Below are positions 25,401 through 36,800 of a stretch of 64,000 bases of DNA, piece after piece. Positions within the stretch are counted from its first letter, which is position 1; each line of letters begins with the position of its first letter. The notes beneath the pieces were generated by a model that worked only from the letters and a program-made list of their open reading frames with translations, ran no database searches and had not been told where the DNA came from. Location of the stretch: the NCBI GenBank assembly GCA_018881555.1, contig JACAXG010000026.1, positions 6,133,459 through 6,197,458 of the forward strand. The letters run 5' to 3'. Source of the stretch: Amblyornis subalaris. Lineage: Eukaryota > Chordata > Aves > Passeriformes > Ptilonorhynchidae. Made by a program: the position numbers and the translations under genes.

Positions 25401-25486
25401 AAGCCCTTTGGATTTAAAATGAGTCACATGAGATGAATCTCCATACTGATTACGTACAAATAACTCATAAAAATTTATTTTAATAG
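22473..25486. other. Unique sequence with purine-rich tract
   Basis: No gene is recognised. The segment at 23668-23753 is nearly all purine (GAGAGAGAGA, GAAAGAAAGA, CAAGCAAGCAAG), an imperfect simple repeat. Confidence 0.5.
23668..23753. repeat. Imperfect purine-rich simple repeat
   Basis: GA dinucleotides grade into GAAA and CAAG tetramers. The open stretch on the opposite strand is simply the translated repeat. Confidence 0.85.
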
Positions 25487-25556
25487 GATCATAGAACATT
25501 TTGGTTTGGAAGAAATCTCTGTAGGTCACTTGGTCTCGACCCTTACTCAAAGATTT
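25487..25556 (-). mobile_element. Short CR1 LINE 3'-terminal fragment
   Basis: GGATCATAGAACATTTTGGT at about 25487 followed by TTGGAAGAAATCTCTGTAGG and GTCACTTGGTCTCGACCCTT is the antisense of the last about 70 bp of a CR1. This is a very short 5'-truncated insertion or the remains of a longer one. Confidence 0.75.
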
Positions 25557-27139
25557 TTATGCACAAGCACTCCTGATCACAAATTCAAAATGCAGNTTTC
25601 ATGACTATGCATTTTAAACTCTTCTGTAAACATATCTGCAATACATTCCCGGTGATGACACATGTGCTGATGCACATATTGGCGGTATCAAAGTTCGAAA
25701 AATGTAATTTAAACAACCAGATAAATGTTTGTGTAAAATACCTCTTTCTATCTGTTTAGTTCTAGTAACAGCCTTGTTTTTTTTCTCTAAAATGTGTAAT
25801 CTTTTTGTTTAAAAAAATGTTTCAGGAGGGTGAGATTTGTGTCAGAAGAGCAAGATTATTTTTCCTTGAAAAGTGAGATTAAAAATGTATCGAAATATGG
25901 AAAGGTTATGCTGACCCGAGCAGTAATAAGTACAAAACAACTGATTAGTTCATTTCTGGTTATGCTCCATTTAACTGTTTTCTGCTTGAACCAGCTTTGA
26001 GGAACCGCACGAACATGAAAATTCCTAAGACGAGGTGGTCATTCACTTAACTCACTGTGTCTTCTCCATTTGGTGCGTGCCCTTGTGCCCCTCTGCCCTC
26101 ATTTTACTTCACTGCTCCCTGACTTCTGCTTTTCATGCCATTTTGCATGGACTGCTAGGAATAAGGGAGGGAATGAGAGACAGGAATGATTATCTTCAGA
26201 GCAAAATCTTTATCTGTGACTTTAGAACAGAATTCCCTGTTCAGTGTTTCTTTTTGGCTTCAGTTTTGTTCAGTGAATTTATTTACAGTGGAAGAGGTTG
26301 ATTGAAGAAACTCAAATTTGCAATGCACAGTAGGTAATCAAACATCATTTTCAACCCACCAAGAATCCCAACCTTCAGTTAAGCACATTGGTAGAAAGTC
26401 AGTATTACCTATTGGTATAAAAAAGCCAAGCAATTTCTATTAAAAAAAAAAATAAAAATACCTATTTTACTGTAGAAAGGTACAAAACCCATCTGTTTTT
26501 TTCTATTTTCATGTTTGAGACATTTTGGATATTTATTTTAGCTTTTCATCCCAGTCTAAAGTTGATTGATACATCTCTTTATTCACCCAGTAATTATTTC
26601 AGGTTTGAAAATTTAAAACTCATATTTAAACCAATATAAGTGATTTATGAAGAATGAGACATTTGATGCTGTAAGCAATACGGGAAAATCCTCTCGTTTT
26701 AGGACAAGACAATAATTTGAAAAATTATTTCAAGTTCCAGTTGCTTAGACTCAGCATCAGCATCAGTTTTTTGGGCTTTGTTTCTGGAAGTTACCTAGGC
26801 TTGAGTATTTTCAAAGTAAACAATCTATTAGAGCTGAAAGCTCTTCTCACACCTAATAAAATACATTCACTTGTTTTAGTTTTGATAATCTGAGTTCACT
26901 GGGTCCTTGCTGTCCTGATTTGACAGATTATTGTCTGTCAAAATGTTTTTTCCCAACAGCAAACAGTCACAGAATTCATGAAACTCCTGATAGCTTAATG
27001 AAAAAAAATTCCCAAGTCATTAATTAAAACCTATTTTACTGCCTTTTCTTTCTGTCAGCTCTAGTGCATCTGATGTAACTCCCTGAGCATGTGATACATC
27101 AGCCTGCTCTCTGATTACTTTTCTTCATTTTTTTGTACA
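25557..27139. other. Unique AT-rich sequence
   Basis: No gene or repeat is recognised. Confidence 0.5.
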
Positions 27140-27400
27140 ATAGGGCCCAAAGGACCTGAGTTCAGAATCACTTAGTCATGAGAGCTCTATGTCCCCACAT
27201 AAGACACAGTCCCCACCAAAAAAGCTTTCATTGCAAGTGATAAAGGCAGCCTATTTTTATCCCACATTTTACTCACACAGAATGGAGTAGAGGGAGATTA
27301 AGTGATTTGGCCAAGGCTCCCCGGGAAATCTGAGTCCAGAAGTCCTCAGCTTTAATCCACGAGACTATCTTTCCTGTGCTAGGAAACAGATGTTAAATTG
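27140..27400. mobile_element. Ancient amniote SINE/MIR-like remnant
   Basis: Landmarks resembling a very old, tetrapod-wide SINE-type repeat occur in order: AGACACAGTCCCCACCAAAA near 27204, TTTTATCCCACATTTTACTC near 27255, GAGATTAAGTGATTTGGCCA near 27295, and GAGTCCAGAAGTCCTCAGCT near 27332. Individual bases are strongly eroded. The call is from memory of the MIR-like pattern 'gattaagtgacttgcccaagg'. Confidence 0.5.
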
Positions 27401-30400
27401 GAAGTTAATTTTGCCATGAAACTTTTTTTAAGAACTGTGAAAGGCAAATAGTCTTCAAGAATGATTACTTAGCAAGCTACCAGCTCTACAGTCTTGCATC
27501 TTAGAAGTAATTCATTCCATCTTTGCTGGCAGGCTTTAAAAGGCCTTTTGTTTTCACTCACTGATTAGTATAACAATCTATTTTGAAAGATATGTGGGCT
27601 GATAGGGGGTATCATTTATTTGCTTCAATGGCAGATTTTTGCAACAAAATGTATGAAGTTTTTAAGAGTTGGGGATTGAAGCCTCTGATGTCAAAGATAA
27701 ACGTTGGGATTATAAACACAGATCTTCTAAAGTACTGTAAGTACAGTAATCAGTAACAGAAACTCGCATCATTCACTTGCCTCCTTTAAAGTGCTGAAGG
27801 CTTTTCCTTTTAAAAACCACAGGCAGATATATCATCAGTCAATATTAACAACTGAGGCAAACATGCAACCTGAGTTAATTCTATAATCTCTGTTGCTTTA
27901 TATAAAATTCCTGTTTAAAGCTAGACTGCAGCATGTTGTGGGTTAACTTAGAAATCCACTTGGCCTTCCTCTCCTCCTCTTTTCTGCTATTCAAATCAGT
28001 CTTCTGGAAAATTGGCCGCAGTACCAGTGACGTGCTGCTGAACTTACAAGATCTCAAGAATATCCTACCAGATTTCATTCTTTTGTTGTAGAATTGTTTC
28101 CATCTGGGGCCTAGATATAAACTTGGAAAATGTAAAGACTTTTCCCTCTCACCCTGCCTGCCTCCAAAACATTGGCAAATAACCCTCCTTGTCAATGCAG
28201 TACATATTGGATTAAAACACTGGAGTAAATTATATTTCTGCGGGTGTAGGAATTAGTGGCATTTATTGAAAGTTTAATGTACTGCCTAACAATCCAAGAA
28301 GCAACTATATACTTTAAAATCAAGTGAAAATTAACATTGAACATAACAGAATACAAGAGAGTAGTAGATTCTGGGAAGAAATATTGGTCACACGAGACCA
28401 GATCTGCTAAAGAGCACAGTTACACACATTTGCAAGTGCTTCATTTGTGCACAGAGTCTCAGTGTGAGAGCATAACTCCCTGGCTTGAGTCCACGTAGCT
28501 GTTTTACTGAGCTGGAGCAGCTAGGCTGGGAACAGAACCACTGTTACCTCCTCTACACTCAGCAAAGGCAATGGTAACTATATAGCTAGAGCTGTACCTC
28601 ATGCAAAATTAAATTCATGTTCCTTTATTTGCTCTGTGCTACCATGTCAAGTGAAAATGCTTCTGAAATGAATATCATCTATAAAAATATCGGTACTAAG
28701 CTTACAGTGGGGAACTAAGCAAAAAAAGACAGTTTGCTGGAGCTGAGCAAGTTACTTCAGAGTTTTCAAAGTGTCTGCTTGGCTTGTGTTTCCTGGTGTA
28801 CACAGCAAGCTTTGAGTGTTCATCATTTGACAGCACTGTCACTGCCTCCAGCCTTCGTGCTAGACATTTGTACATAAACTCTTGTGTGGGTGTGTGTTTC
28901 TGTGCCTTAGCTGCTGTTAGTGCACCAAGAAACATTCTTATGGCTTCTACAATAAAAACCCATTTAATACTGAGAGACCTTTTACAGTGATAACTGGAAT
29001 TCAAAACATGCTGTCCTAGGCACTGTGAGCTACTAATCTTTCTTTTTTTCTCCGCATCTCCTCAGAGCAGCAATAAGTCTGGAAGTTATGACCAGTTTTT
29101 CTGCTTTTTATTTTTTTTGTATGTATATATCTCATCTGTCTGTGTAGTCTCCCCAGTATTCACACCAGTTTTAAATGAAAAGGTAATCTCTGCATTCCTG
29201 ACTGGCAGATATTTGTTATCCTCCTTTTGTCAGTAGCACTGACGGGTTCATGACCAAAAAAGTCTGCTAAGAATGAACACAAAGACTCCTTCTGTACTCA
29301 AGTACGCTGACATCTCGTTTCATTAGTGCCCACAACTTACAAGGAAGTGCTCTACTGCTGAGGAGCAGCTGTGCTGGGACCCTTTTCAGAGACACCACTG
29401 ATGCTGTCTGCATTATTGAGCAGCGCAGAGCAGCAAGGGTGCGTCTGCTTGTCAGTGCTGAGGACATGACATCCCCACACAATCACATTGCCTGTGTGGG
29501 AAATGGCCTTCCAGGCTGGTCTGCTCCCACCAGCTGAAAGCCACTCGCAGCTGCAGTGCACTGGGTTCATACCTAGTTCATCATTTTCAAGAATTTCTGT
29601 TCACTGGTGTAAGCACATTGTTGACGGCCTCAACCATGCTATAAGGTATTGCTAATGTTTTCCAAGGCATAGGCCAACTACGGCCCTTACAAAAGCTGTT
29701 TGTGGCCTCAGATGTTACTTGTCTACACTTTTCCTTCCAGATGTTACAGTTCTTCCATTTTTATTTTCCCAGTTATTCACTTTGCCTTTGTGTGCCTTGA
29801 ATGAGAAGCAGTATTCAACCGACAGGTGTGTCTTTGTTTTTCCAAAGGATGCCTTCCAGAACCCTCATCATGTTTTGAAAAGTAAGAGGTATCAGTCTTC
29901 TTCTTCAATATTGTTTTTCTGATTTATTTACTGATGCAGTAAATCTCATATTCCCTCAGTATGGATAACCTTATACCTCTGAGTTTTATTCATGTACTTC
30001 TTCCTTCCACGTTAATTTTGTTGATTTTGGAACTGATGCAGCCAGTCCTACTTACTAGCTGTCTGACTGGCTTTTATAATGATAAAATGGACTCTTATTC
30101 ATCTTCTGCCAGGGCGTTCTCCACTGGCCTTATGGAGAGTGCCTCTGGCTTGTGATGCTGCTGTTTTCCTCTGTGCCAGTGCTGTGTGATCACAGCTGGG
30201 CTGGCATTAACCCCCAGGTAGCACAGNCCATTCCTGTGCAGTGTCACTGCTCTGACTTACAGTGTTTGGCGAGGCAGGGACTGCCCAGAGTGGGTTGTCG
30301 TGGGCTCTGACTTTTGAGGGCTGAATGAACCACGGCATAGTTGTGGTTGGAAGGCACTTCTGGAGGGCACCTCTCCAGCTTTCCACCAGCACAACAGTTT

Positions 30401-31200
30401 ATTTTTTTGGAGTGATGGCTGCTTTTGCTCAACAAATTGTTTTCCATTTTTGGTGGTTTTTTCCCTCCAGAGTTCACTTCTGGAGGTGTCTAATTCCAGA
30501 AATGAACCTACTCCTAAAAATTTGGGGGGTATAGGCACCTAAAACTTTCAGAGTGACTCTTCATTTTTAAATCAATTAGAAGCTTTTCTGTGCCTCTCTC
30601 TTTTTCTAAGAAAGATAATTTTTTTTTTTTTGTAGTGTGGCCTTAGTACCAAATTCTGTAATAATTTCACAGTTAAGTGTGCAAATTTGGGGGGGGAAAA
30701 ATGAAAGCTATTAAATTATTCTTCAAATAAAACACTGATTGAAACTAAGCTGACTTATTTCTGTCTTCCTTTTTCCAAATGTCTGGTTTAAAATACATAT
30801 CATTAAGATAGTTAAACTTTCTCTGGTTATTTTATGCATATTGATAACAATGCTGATGAGACTTGTAACTGCTTGGTTCTTCCACTGAGAGCATATCTTT
30901 AATTTGTTTTGCTTGATTGTTCAGAGTCCACTCCTGGACAAAAATTCTGGCAGAGAGCAGCTTCATTCAGTTTCTACATATAATGAATCTGTGACATTTA
31001 ATACAAGGCCTCTTAATAACACCCTATCAATCTTCTGTGAGTACACTGAGGCTTTCTGAAGGCACAATTACTCTGAAGCCTTGTTCTTGCTTGCTCAGTA
31101 CTTGGGCTGATGGATAGTACTGCAGAAGGGAAATTTAAGAGACTCATCCACCTGAGAGCATCACTCAAACAACCATAGGAAATAAAGGTAAGATTGCCTT
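27401..31200. other. Unique sequence, no gene recognised
   Basis: Several 60-104-codon open stretches occur (for example 27881-28195 minus and 28702-29004 minus) but none resembles a known protein or shows exon-like borders. A moderately GC-rich patch lies at 29340-29570. The text near 30340-30370 faintly recalls a CR1 tail but is too short to call. Confidence 0.5.
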
Positions 31201-31797
31201 ATCATAGAACCAGAAAATCGTAGGATGGTTTAGGTTGAAAAGGACCTTCAAGATCATCTCGTTACAACCCCCTGCCATGGGCAGGGACACCTTCCAGTAA
31301 ACCAGGTTGTTCCAAGCCTTATCCAACCCGGCCTTGAACACTTCCAGGCGTGGAGCATCCACAACTTCTCCGGGAAACCTGTGCTACACCACCCTCACAG
31401 TAAAGAATTTCTTCCTAACATCTAATCTAAACCTACTCTCTGTCAGTTTGAAGCCATTCCCCCTTGTCCTGTCACTCCAGGTTCTTGCAAAAAGTTCCTT
31501 TCCAGCTCCACTGTAGGCTGCCTTCAGGTACTGGAAGGCTGCAATTAGGTCACCCCAAAGTCTCCTCCTTTCCAGGCTGAACATTCCCGATTCTCTCAGC
31601 CTTTCCTCACAGCAGAGGTGCTCCATCCCTTTGATGATCTTGGTGGCCTCCTCTGGACTGGCTCCAGCAGCTCCATGTCCTTCCTGTGCTGTGCCCCCAG
31701 GGCTGGATGCAGCACTGCAGGTGGGGTCTCAGCAGAGCGGAGCAGAGGGGCAGAATCCCCTCCCTGCCCTGCTGCCCACGGGGCTTTGGATGCAGCC
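31201..31797 (-). mobile_element. CR1 LINE 3' end, left arm of inverted pair
   Basis: Antisense CR1 begins ATCATAGAACCAGAAAATCG and proceeds through GCCATGGGCAGGGACACCTT, CAGTAAAGAATTTCTTCCTA, CCATTCCCCCTTGTCCTGTC, and GGGCTGGATGCAGCACTGCA to truncation at about 31797. It retains the end of ORF2 and the 3' UTR. The segment 31387-31487 is, by eye, identical over 101 bases to the reverse complement of 33604-33704, so this copy and the plus-strand copy downstream belong to the same subfamily. Confidence 0.93.
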
Positions 31798-32125
31798 CGG
31801 CACAAGGGCTTATCTACACTGTGCTTTGCTGTGGGAAGGGAGGGAAGTCCTAGAGAGATGACAGTCCCACCTGCCTGGTCAGCAGCGAGCTGAGGAACAG
31901 CAGCAGAACAGGAGACCACACCTGTTTGCAAGTGAACTTCCATCTGTAGGTATCTACCTAGCAGGAAATACCGGGTGGCGAGAAAACATTAGTTGTCTAT
32001 GTCTAATATTAGTTAGAAATGAGAAATCATTCTGTTATCTTGGGCAGACCCAGACAGTAAAGTGGAACCAGTGAAGAATTCTGCTGTGGCTTCTGAGGTA
32101 GCACGAAGTGGCTTGTGGTAGCTCA
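31798..32125. other. Unique spacer inside inverted CR1 pair
   Basis: About 330 bp with nothing recognised, between the left CR1 arm and an older CR1 fragment. Confidence 0.5.
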
Positions 32126-32395
32126 AGAATGACAGAATCGCAGAAAATTCATGTTGGAGTTGCTCCATGCCCAAAGCAGGGCCAGCATCCGAGTCAGCTC
32201 CAGCCATTTGTCCCTCTGGTTTCTGTGAAGGAATCTCTGAGGATGGAGCCATCGCTCTGGGAATTTTTCCAGAATTTTCCACCCTTATAGTAATATTTTT
32301 TCCTTATTTCCAGCTGAAGCTTTTTTTCACTGCAAGCTTTGACTGTTGCCTCATCTGGACTGTGCACCTTTGAGAAAGATTTTACTCTGTTTTCA
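32126..32395 (-). mobile_element. Older CR1 LINE fragment (CR1-X-like)
   Basis: Antisense landmarks are GACAGAATCGCAGAAAATTC near 32131, CAAAGCAGGGCCAGCATCCG near 32172, TCTGAGGATGGAGCCATCGC near 32236, CCTTATAGTAATATTTTTTC near 32284, and TTGACTGTTGCCTCATCTGG near 32339. The order fits a diverged CR1 3' region of a different, older type from the flanking pair. It sits between the two arms of the inverted repeat. Confidence 0.7.
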
Positions 32396-33084
32396 GTCCT
32401 CTGAAGAAAAAGCAGGCTTCTGCTGATATAGAGACCTAGGCAAACTCCACAAAACAAATGGCAAAAACTGGAGCACTTCCTGTTTCCCCACTCAAACTGA
32501 ACTTGGAAGCGGGGCACAGTGTTGTCATCATAACTATATAAACCCATGCTGCAGTTTTGGTGTCCAACAGCAGAAATCTTTCAGGAAGGAGGTGGGGGGA
32601 GGTGAGGAAAGAATCTCCCATCCTCACTGTCTTTGGTGAAGCTGGAATTTCACCCACAGAAGTGATTACCCAGACTTGCATAATTTAGGATCCGATGAAA
32701 GACTGTGTTGTAAACAGTGGTTGACAGTTCCTACAACGGTCCACAAGTAATTGTAGGTGACACTAGGCCATTCTGGAGAAAGTTATAAAGCAAAACAGTT
32801 TTCCACACTGCTGACAACACAGCTTCTTCGGAGCTGAAATTAGATATCTGGGGTTTATTGTCCTAGAAGCAGCGACACAATTACTAGTAAGGAATACTTT
32901 CTTATTTCACTCATTTTACTGTTCCTCCTGTGTCTCTCAAGAGTGCATCAAAAGGTTAGAAAATCTCCTTATTTGAAGAAAAAAATCTTCCCTCTCTAGA
33001 TGAAACTTTGAAACTTCAGTGGAATATAGGCAAATACTCTGCAACATGTACATTACATTGCATTTTGTCAAAAGTAGACAATCT
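32396..33084. other. Unique spacer inside inverted CR1 pair
   Basis: No gene or repeat is recognised. Confidence 0.5.
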
Positions 33085-33888
33085 CGAGAAGTGGCCNGTG
33101 GGAATCTCATGAAGTTTAACAAGACCAAGTCCAGGGGGCTGCACCTGGGTTGGGGCAACCCCTAGGATCAACCCAGGCTGGGGATGAACAGATCCAGAGC
33201 AGCCCTGGGGAGAAGGACTTGTGTGTGCTGGTGGGTGAGAGGCTGGACATGGCCCGGCCGTGTGTGCAGGGAGCCCAGAAACCCCCCTGGGCTGGGCTCA
33301 TCCAAAGCCCCGTGGGCAGCAGGGCAGGGAGGGGATTCTGCCCCTCTGCCCCACTCTGCTGAGACCCCACCTGCAGTGCTGCATCCAGCCCTGGGGGCAC
33401 AGCACAGGAAGGACATGGAGCTGTTGGAGCCAGTCCAGAGGAGGCCACCAAGGTGATCAGAGGGATGGAGCACCTCTGCTATGAGGAAAGGCTGAGAGAA
33501 TTGGGATTGTTCAGCTTGGAAAAGAGAAGGCTTCAGGACGACCTAATTGTGGCCTTCCAGTACCTGAAGGCAGCCTACAGGAAAGATGGAGAGAGACCAT
33601 TTACAAGAACCTGGAGTGACAGGACAAGGGGGAATGGCTTCAAACTGACAGAGAGTAGGTTTAGATTAGATGTTAGGAAGAAATTCTTTACTGTGAGGGT
33701 GGTGAGGCCCTGGCACAAGTTGCTGAGAGAAGTTGTGGATGCCACATGCCTGGAAGGACTCAAGGCCAAGATGAATGGAGTTCTGAGCAACCTGGTCTAG
33801 TGGAAGGTGTCCCTGCCCATGGCAGGGAGTTGGAACTCAATGATCTTGAAGGTCCCTTCCAACCCAGGCAATCCTATGATTCTATGAA
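33085..33888 (+). mobile_element. CR1 LINE 3' end, right arm of inverted pair
   Basis: A sense copy starts around AATCTCATGAAGTTTAACAA (end of ORF2) and passes through GACCCCACCTGCAGTGCTGC-like text near 33362, ATGAGGAAAGGCTGAGAGAA near 33481, CAGGACAAGGGGGAATGGCT near 33621, and AGGTGTCCCTGCCCATGGCA near 33805. It ends in CCTATGATTCTATGAAA. ORF2 is frameshifted early, so no protein is made. Good preservation of the 3' half suggests a relatively young insertion. Confidence 0.95.
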
Positions 33889-36800
33889 AACTAGAATGGA
33901 AGAAAAATAGATATTCAACCTAAAACTCAGACCAAAATATAGCTAATATAATTTTTAAGAGGTAGCATCTCTAGAAACATTTTTACTTTAAAATCCCAAT
34001 CTAGTCATATCTCAAAAATAGCCAACAATTTAGAGATCATCTTATGATAACATCAAAGGCTATTTTGGTCTTTCATTATTACGAACTTTTATAGAAACAT
34101 CTCCCTCCAAGACTAAACTCAATAAATATATATACACTTTGCCATTCTGTGAATATCAGAGTCTTTGTTTCTGTTGCAAAAGAGGAGAGAAAGGGTTCCA
34201 GGTATTACTGATCAAAACTGCCTCCATTTATCTTGACCACAGTAGTGGAAGAAACACAGAGTGAAGGAATCTGTAAGGAAGCCAGCAAGCATTTCCTGTG
34301 ACATTCCTGTTTAACTTTTCCTTCTAATAAGGGATTTTAAATGCATGTTATTTTAACTGCTTGGAATGTTGAAACCTTACAGTCTCAGTTGTGCTGTGGA
34401 TTTAACACATATTAAAAACAGAATCACAAGTAGTTCTTTTATCCCCTTATGTAACACTTTGAAAAGGTTTACAATATTACCTACATGAGCACCTGCAGAG
34501 TTACTTGGGATTCTTTACACTTTAAAACACTACCTGGAAATGTATTTTTTTCAATATGAAACACAAGCCAGCAGAAATTATATTTGGTTCTCAAGTCCCT
34601 GTCAAATTTGCATAACTTTTTTCACTATTTTTCCAGGCGTAAGCTATTAATCAAATATAAAGTGCTGGAGTGAAGCATATACAAATTCAAAACCAGGTGA
34701 ATGGCAGTATTTTTCAAAATCATTTTAGGATTGGGTGCAAGACTTGATGCTTTAGAGCCTATAACATTTCCACAAATTAAAATAATTTCACTAAGTTAGT
34801 CTCAAAACTTTTGAAAAAGTTCTTTTCAGAACTAAAAGGTAAGAATCAAATAAGCATTTCCCTAACTATTGGGTCAGCAATTACTTCTAGGAAATCCATA
34901 CCCTGGAATCAGTATAATGCACAAGTCAATACATCAAAGCCGCTGCCTGTGCTTCTATAGACAAGTGTGTATTTTATGCGGTGGATCATTGAGTTGTTTT
35001 TTGGAAATATTTTCTTCTAGTGAAAAGNAGACACTCTTTTTCCACTCAGAATTCAGTGCATTTTGAAAATGACAGCTAAAATACATTTTGGGTTGGTTTG
35101 GGGTTGGGTTTTTTTTGGAAATGTACTTGCTGATATTTTCAAACCTAGGTTTTAAAACAAGAGATAATTGATAACTCTGTGAATCTTACTCAAATAAAAC
35201 CTGGAGAGAAATAGGAATAGGGTCCAGAAACTCATACTGTTTCTAATCATCTGTTGGAGATTTCCTAGATCTAGCTCAAATGAAAACTGAATCAACACAA
35301 ACATTAATCTCATCTGGAATGAATACACTGAAAATTTTCAAGATCTATTCTCAGAAAACTATCAGATCAGAGTTTCTGAGACCAAATAGCTTCTGGAGAT
35401 ACAAATAGACATCCATTAGTGTGAACACTTCCCTGAAGCAAAGCCCTGAATACATCAAAAGTTGTCTACTCTGCATCTCTATTTATAGGACGCTCTCACC
35501 ATTAAGCATTTCAAACCTCAAGTAGGAGGTTCTCTTCAGCAGAAGGTGAAGAGATTTCCCATTACTTGTGCTACAGACTTTGCATAATTTATTGCTGCTT
35601 TGTGTAATTATTAGCAGCACTTGCCTGGGAAGAACTGTGTGGATTATTTAATGCAGTTCCTTTAGTCATGTACAGCGAGTCTCTATAAACTCCTTCAGAA
35701 GTTACTTGTTAGAAGCAGTTAGTTCATTGCTCATCACTATTCTGTTTGAAAGATCATCTGAAAGCCTTCTTCTTTTGTAGTTTAGGAACCTTCTAATTTC
35801 CACACTAACTTGATTTGAGAAGGCTTTTTTATCCTGATGTTCTGCTTGGACTTGAATAGGTCTGTCTCTTTCTGTTCATCCTGACATACTTCAAACATCC
35901 TGTGACTCACCTACTGAAGAGCAGTCAGCGCTCACTACCCTTCCCAGCCTTGCCAGGGAGGGACCCAAGCATGGACAGGGTTTACTGGGAAGGCTCTGAC
36001 ACGAAGNTGCACTCCTGTGGCTTTTGGATCAGATTTGGTGTGCATCCAGTCAGCTTGGTGAGGGTAGAGGGAGCTTGGGAAAGANGGGCAAAAGGTGGGG
36101 CACACACTTGGATGTTAAAACATATTTCTAGCTCATAAACACACCTCTCCTAAGGAAAGATCTCCATTGCCCCATTTTTCTAGTATCTCTNTCACTCTAC
36201 CTGTTCCATTTTGCATTATTCTCTCGCAAATGCATGTCATACATAACATTAATGGTCTTGATAATCATCTTTCAGCATTACAGGTCTGTTGCTTTTAGCC
36301 ACAGTGTCTCATTGCAATGCCACTGCATCCTAAAACAAATCGTACCACTAGTCTGAGAACAGGGATGTCTTTGGATTGGTGGAGCTCCACATATTACTGC
36401 TAAATATGAAACAAAATGCTAGTGGATTGAGGAACAAGGTTCTGAAAGCAATTTCCTGTCTAANCTCTAGGATAAATGGTAAACACATCCCTTGGGCAGC
36501 TATTAGACAAAACCTACGGAAGTTCTACACTTTTGTTCAGAATATCATTGGGAATCTTAACTCCAGACTGGAAAGCTCCAAATGTTATGAAATAGTGTAT
36601 TAAGGAGTATTACACTACTGAAAGAAAGTGACCAATCCATGGGTTCTACAGCATCTCTNATGTCAGCGTTTTAACGCTAACTCTTAGAATAGACCCCTTT
36701 GATTTAGTACAGACTTTTACCTGGCTCTGTGTGTTGGAAATGGGAGAGCCAGAGAAACTTTTTGTTAGTGAAAGATTGTCCTTAAAGATAAAATACTGCC

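Noticed and set aside
29340..29570. Moderately GC-rich patch with two overlapping minus-strand open stretches
   Set aside because: CpG content is low and there is no exon-like structure.
30335..30400. Possible CR1 tail (GGTTGGAAGGCACTTCTGGA)
   Set aside because: Only about 25 bases match and no neighbouring CR1 landmarks follow in order.
31384..31943. Minus- and plus-strand open stretches of 76-115 codons
   Set aside because: They lie within the CR1 copy; the same peptides recur in the CR1 copy at 33.1-33.8 kb.
32194..32547. 117-codon minus-strand open stretch
   Set aside because: Its C-terminal half is translated CR1 3'-UTR and the rest has no recognisable feature, so it is probably chance.
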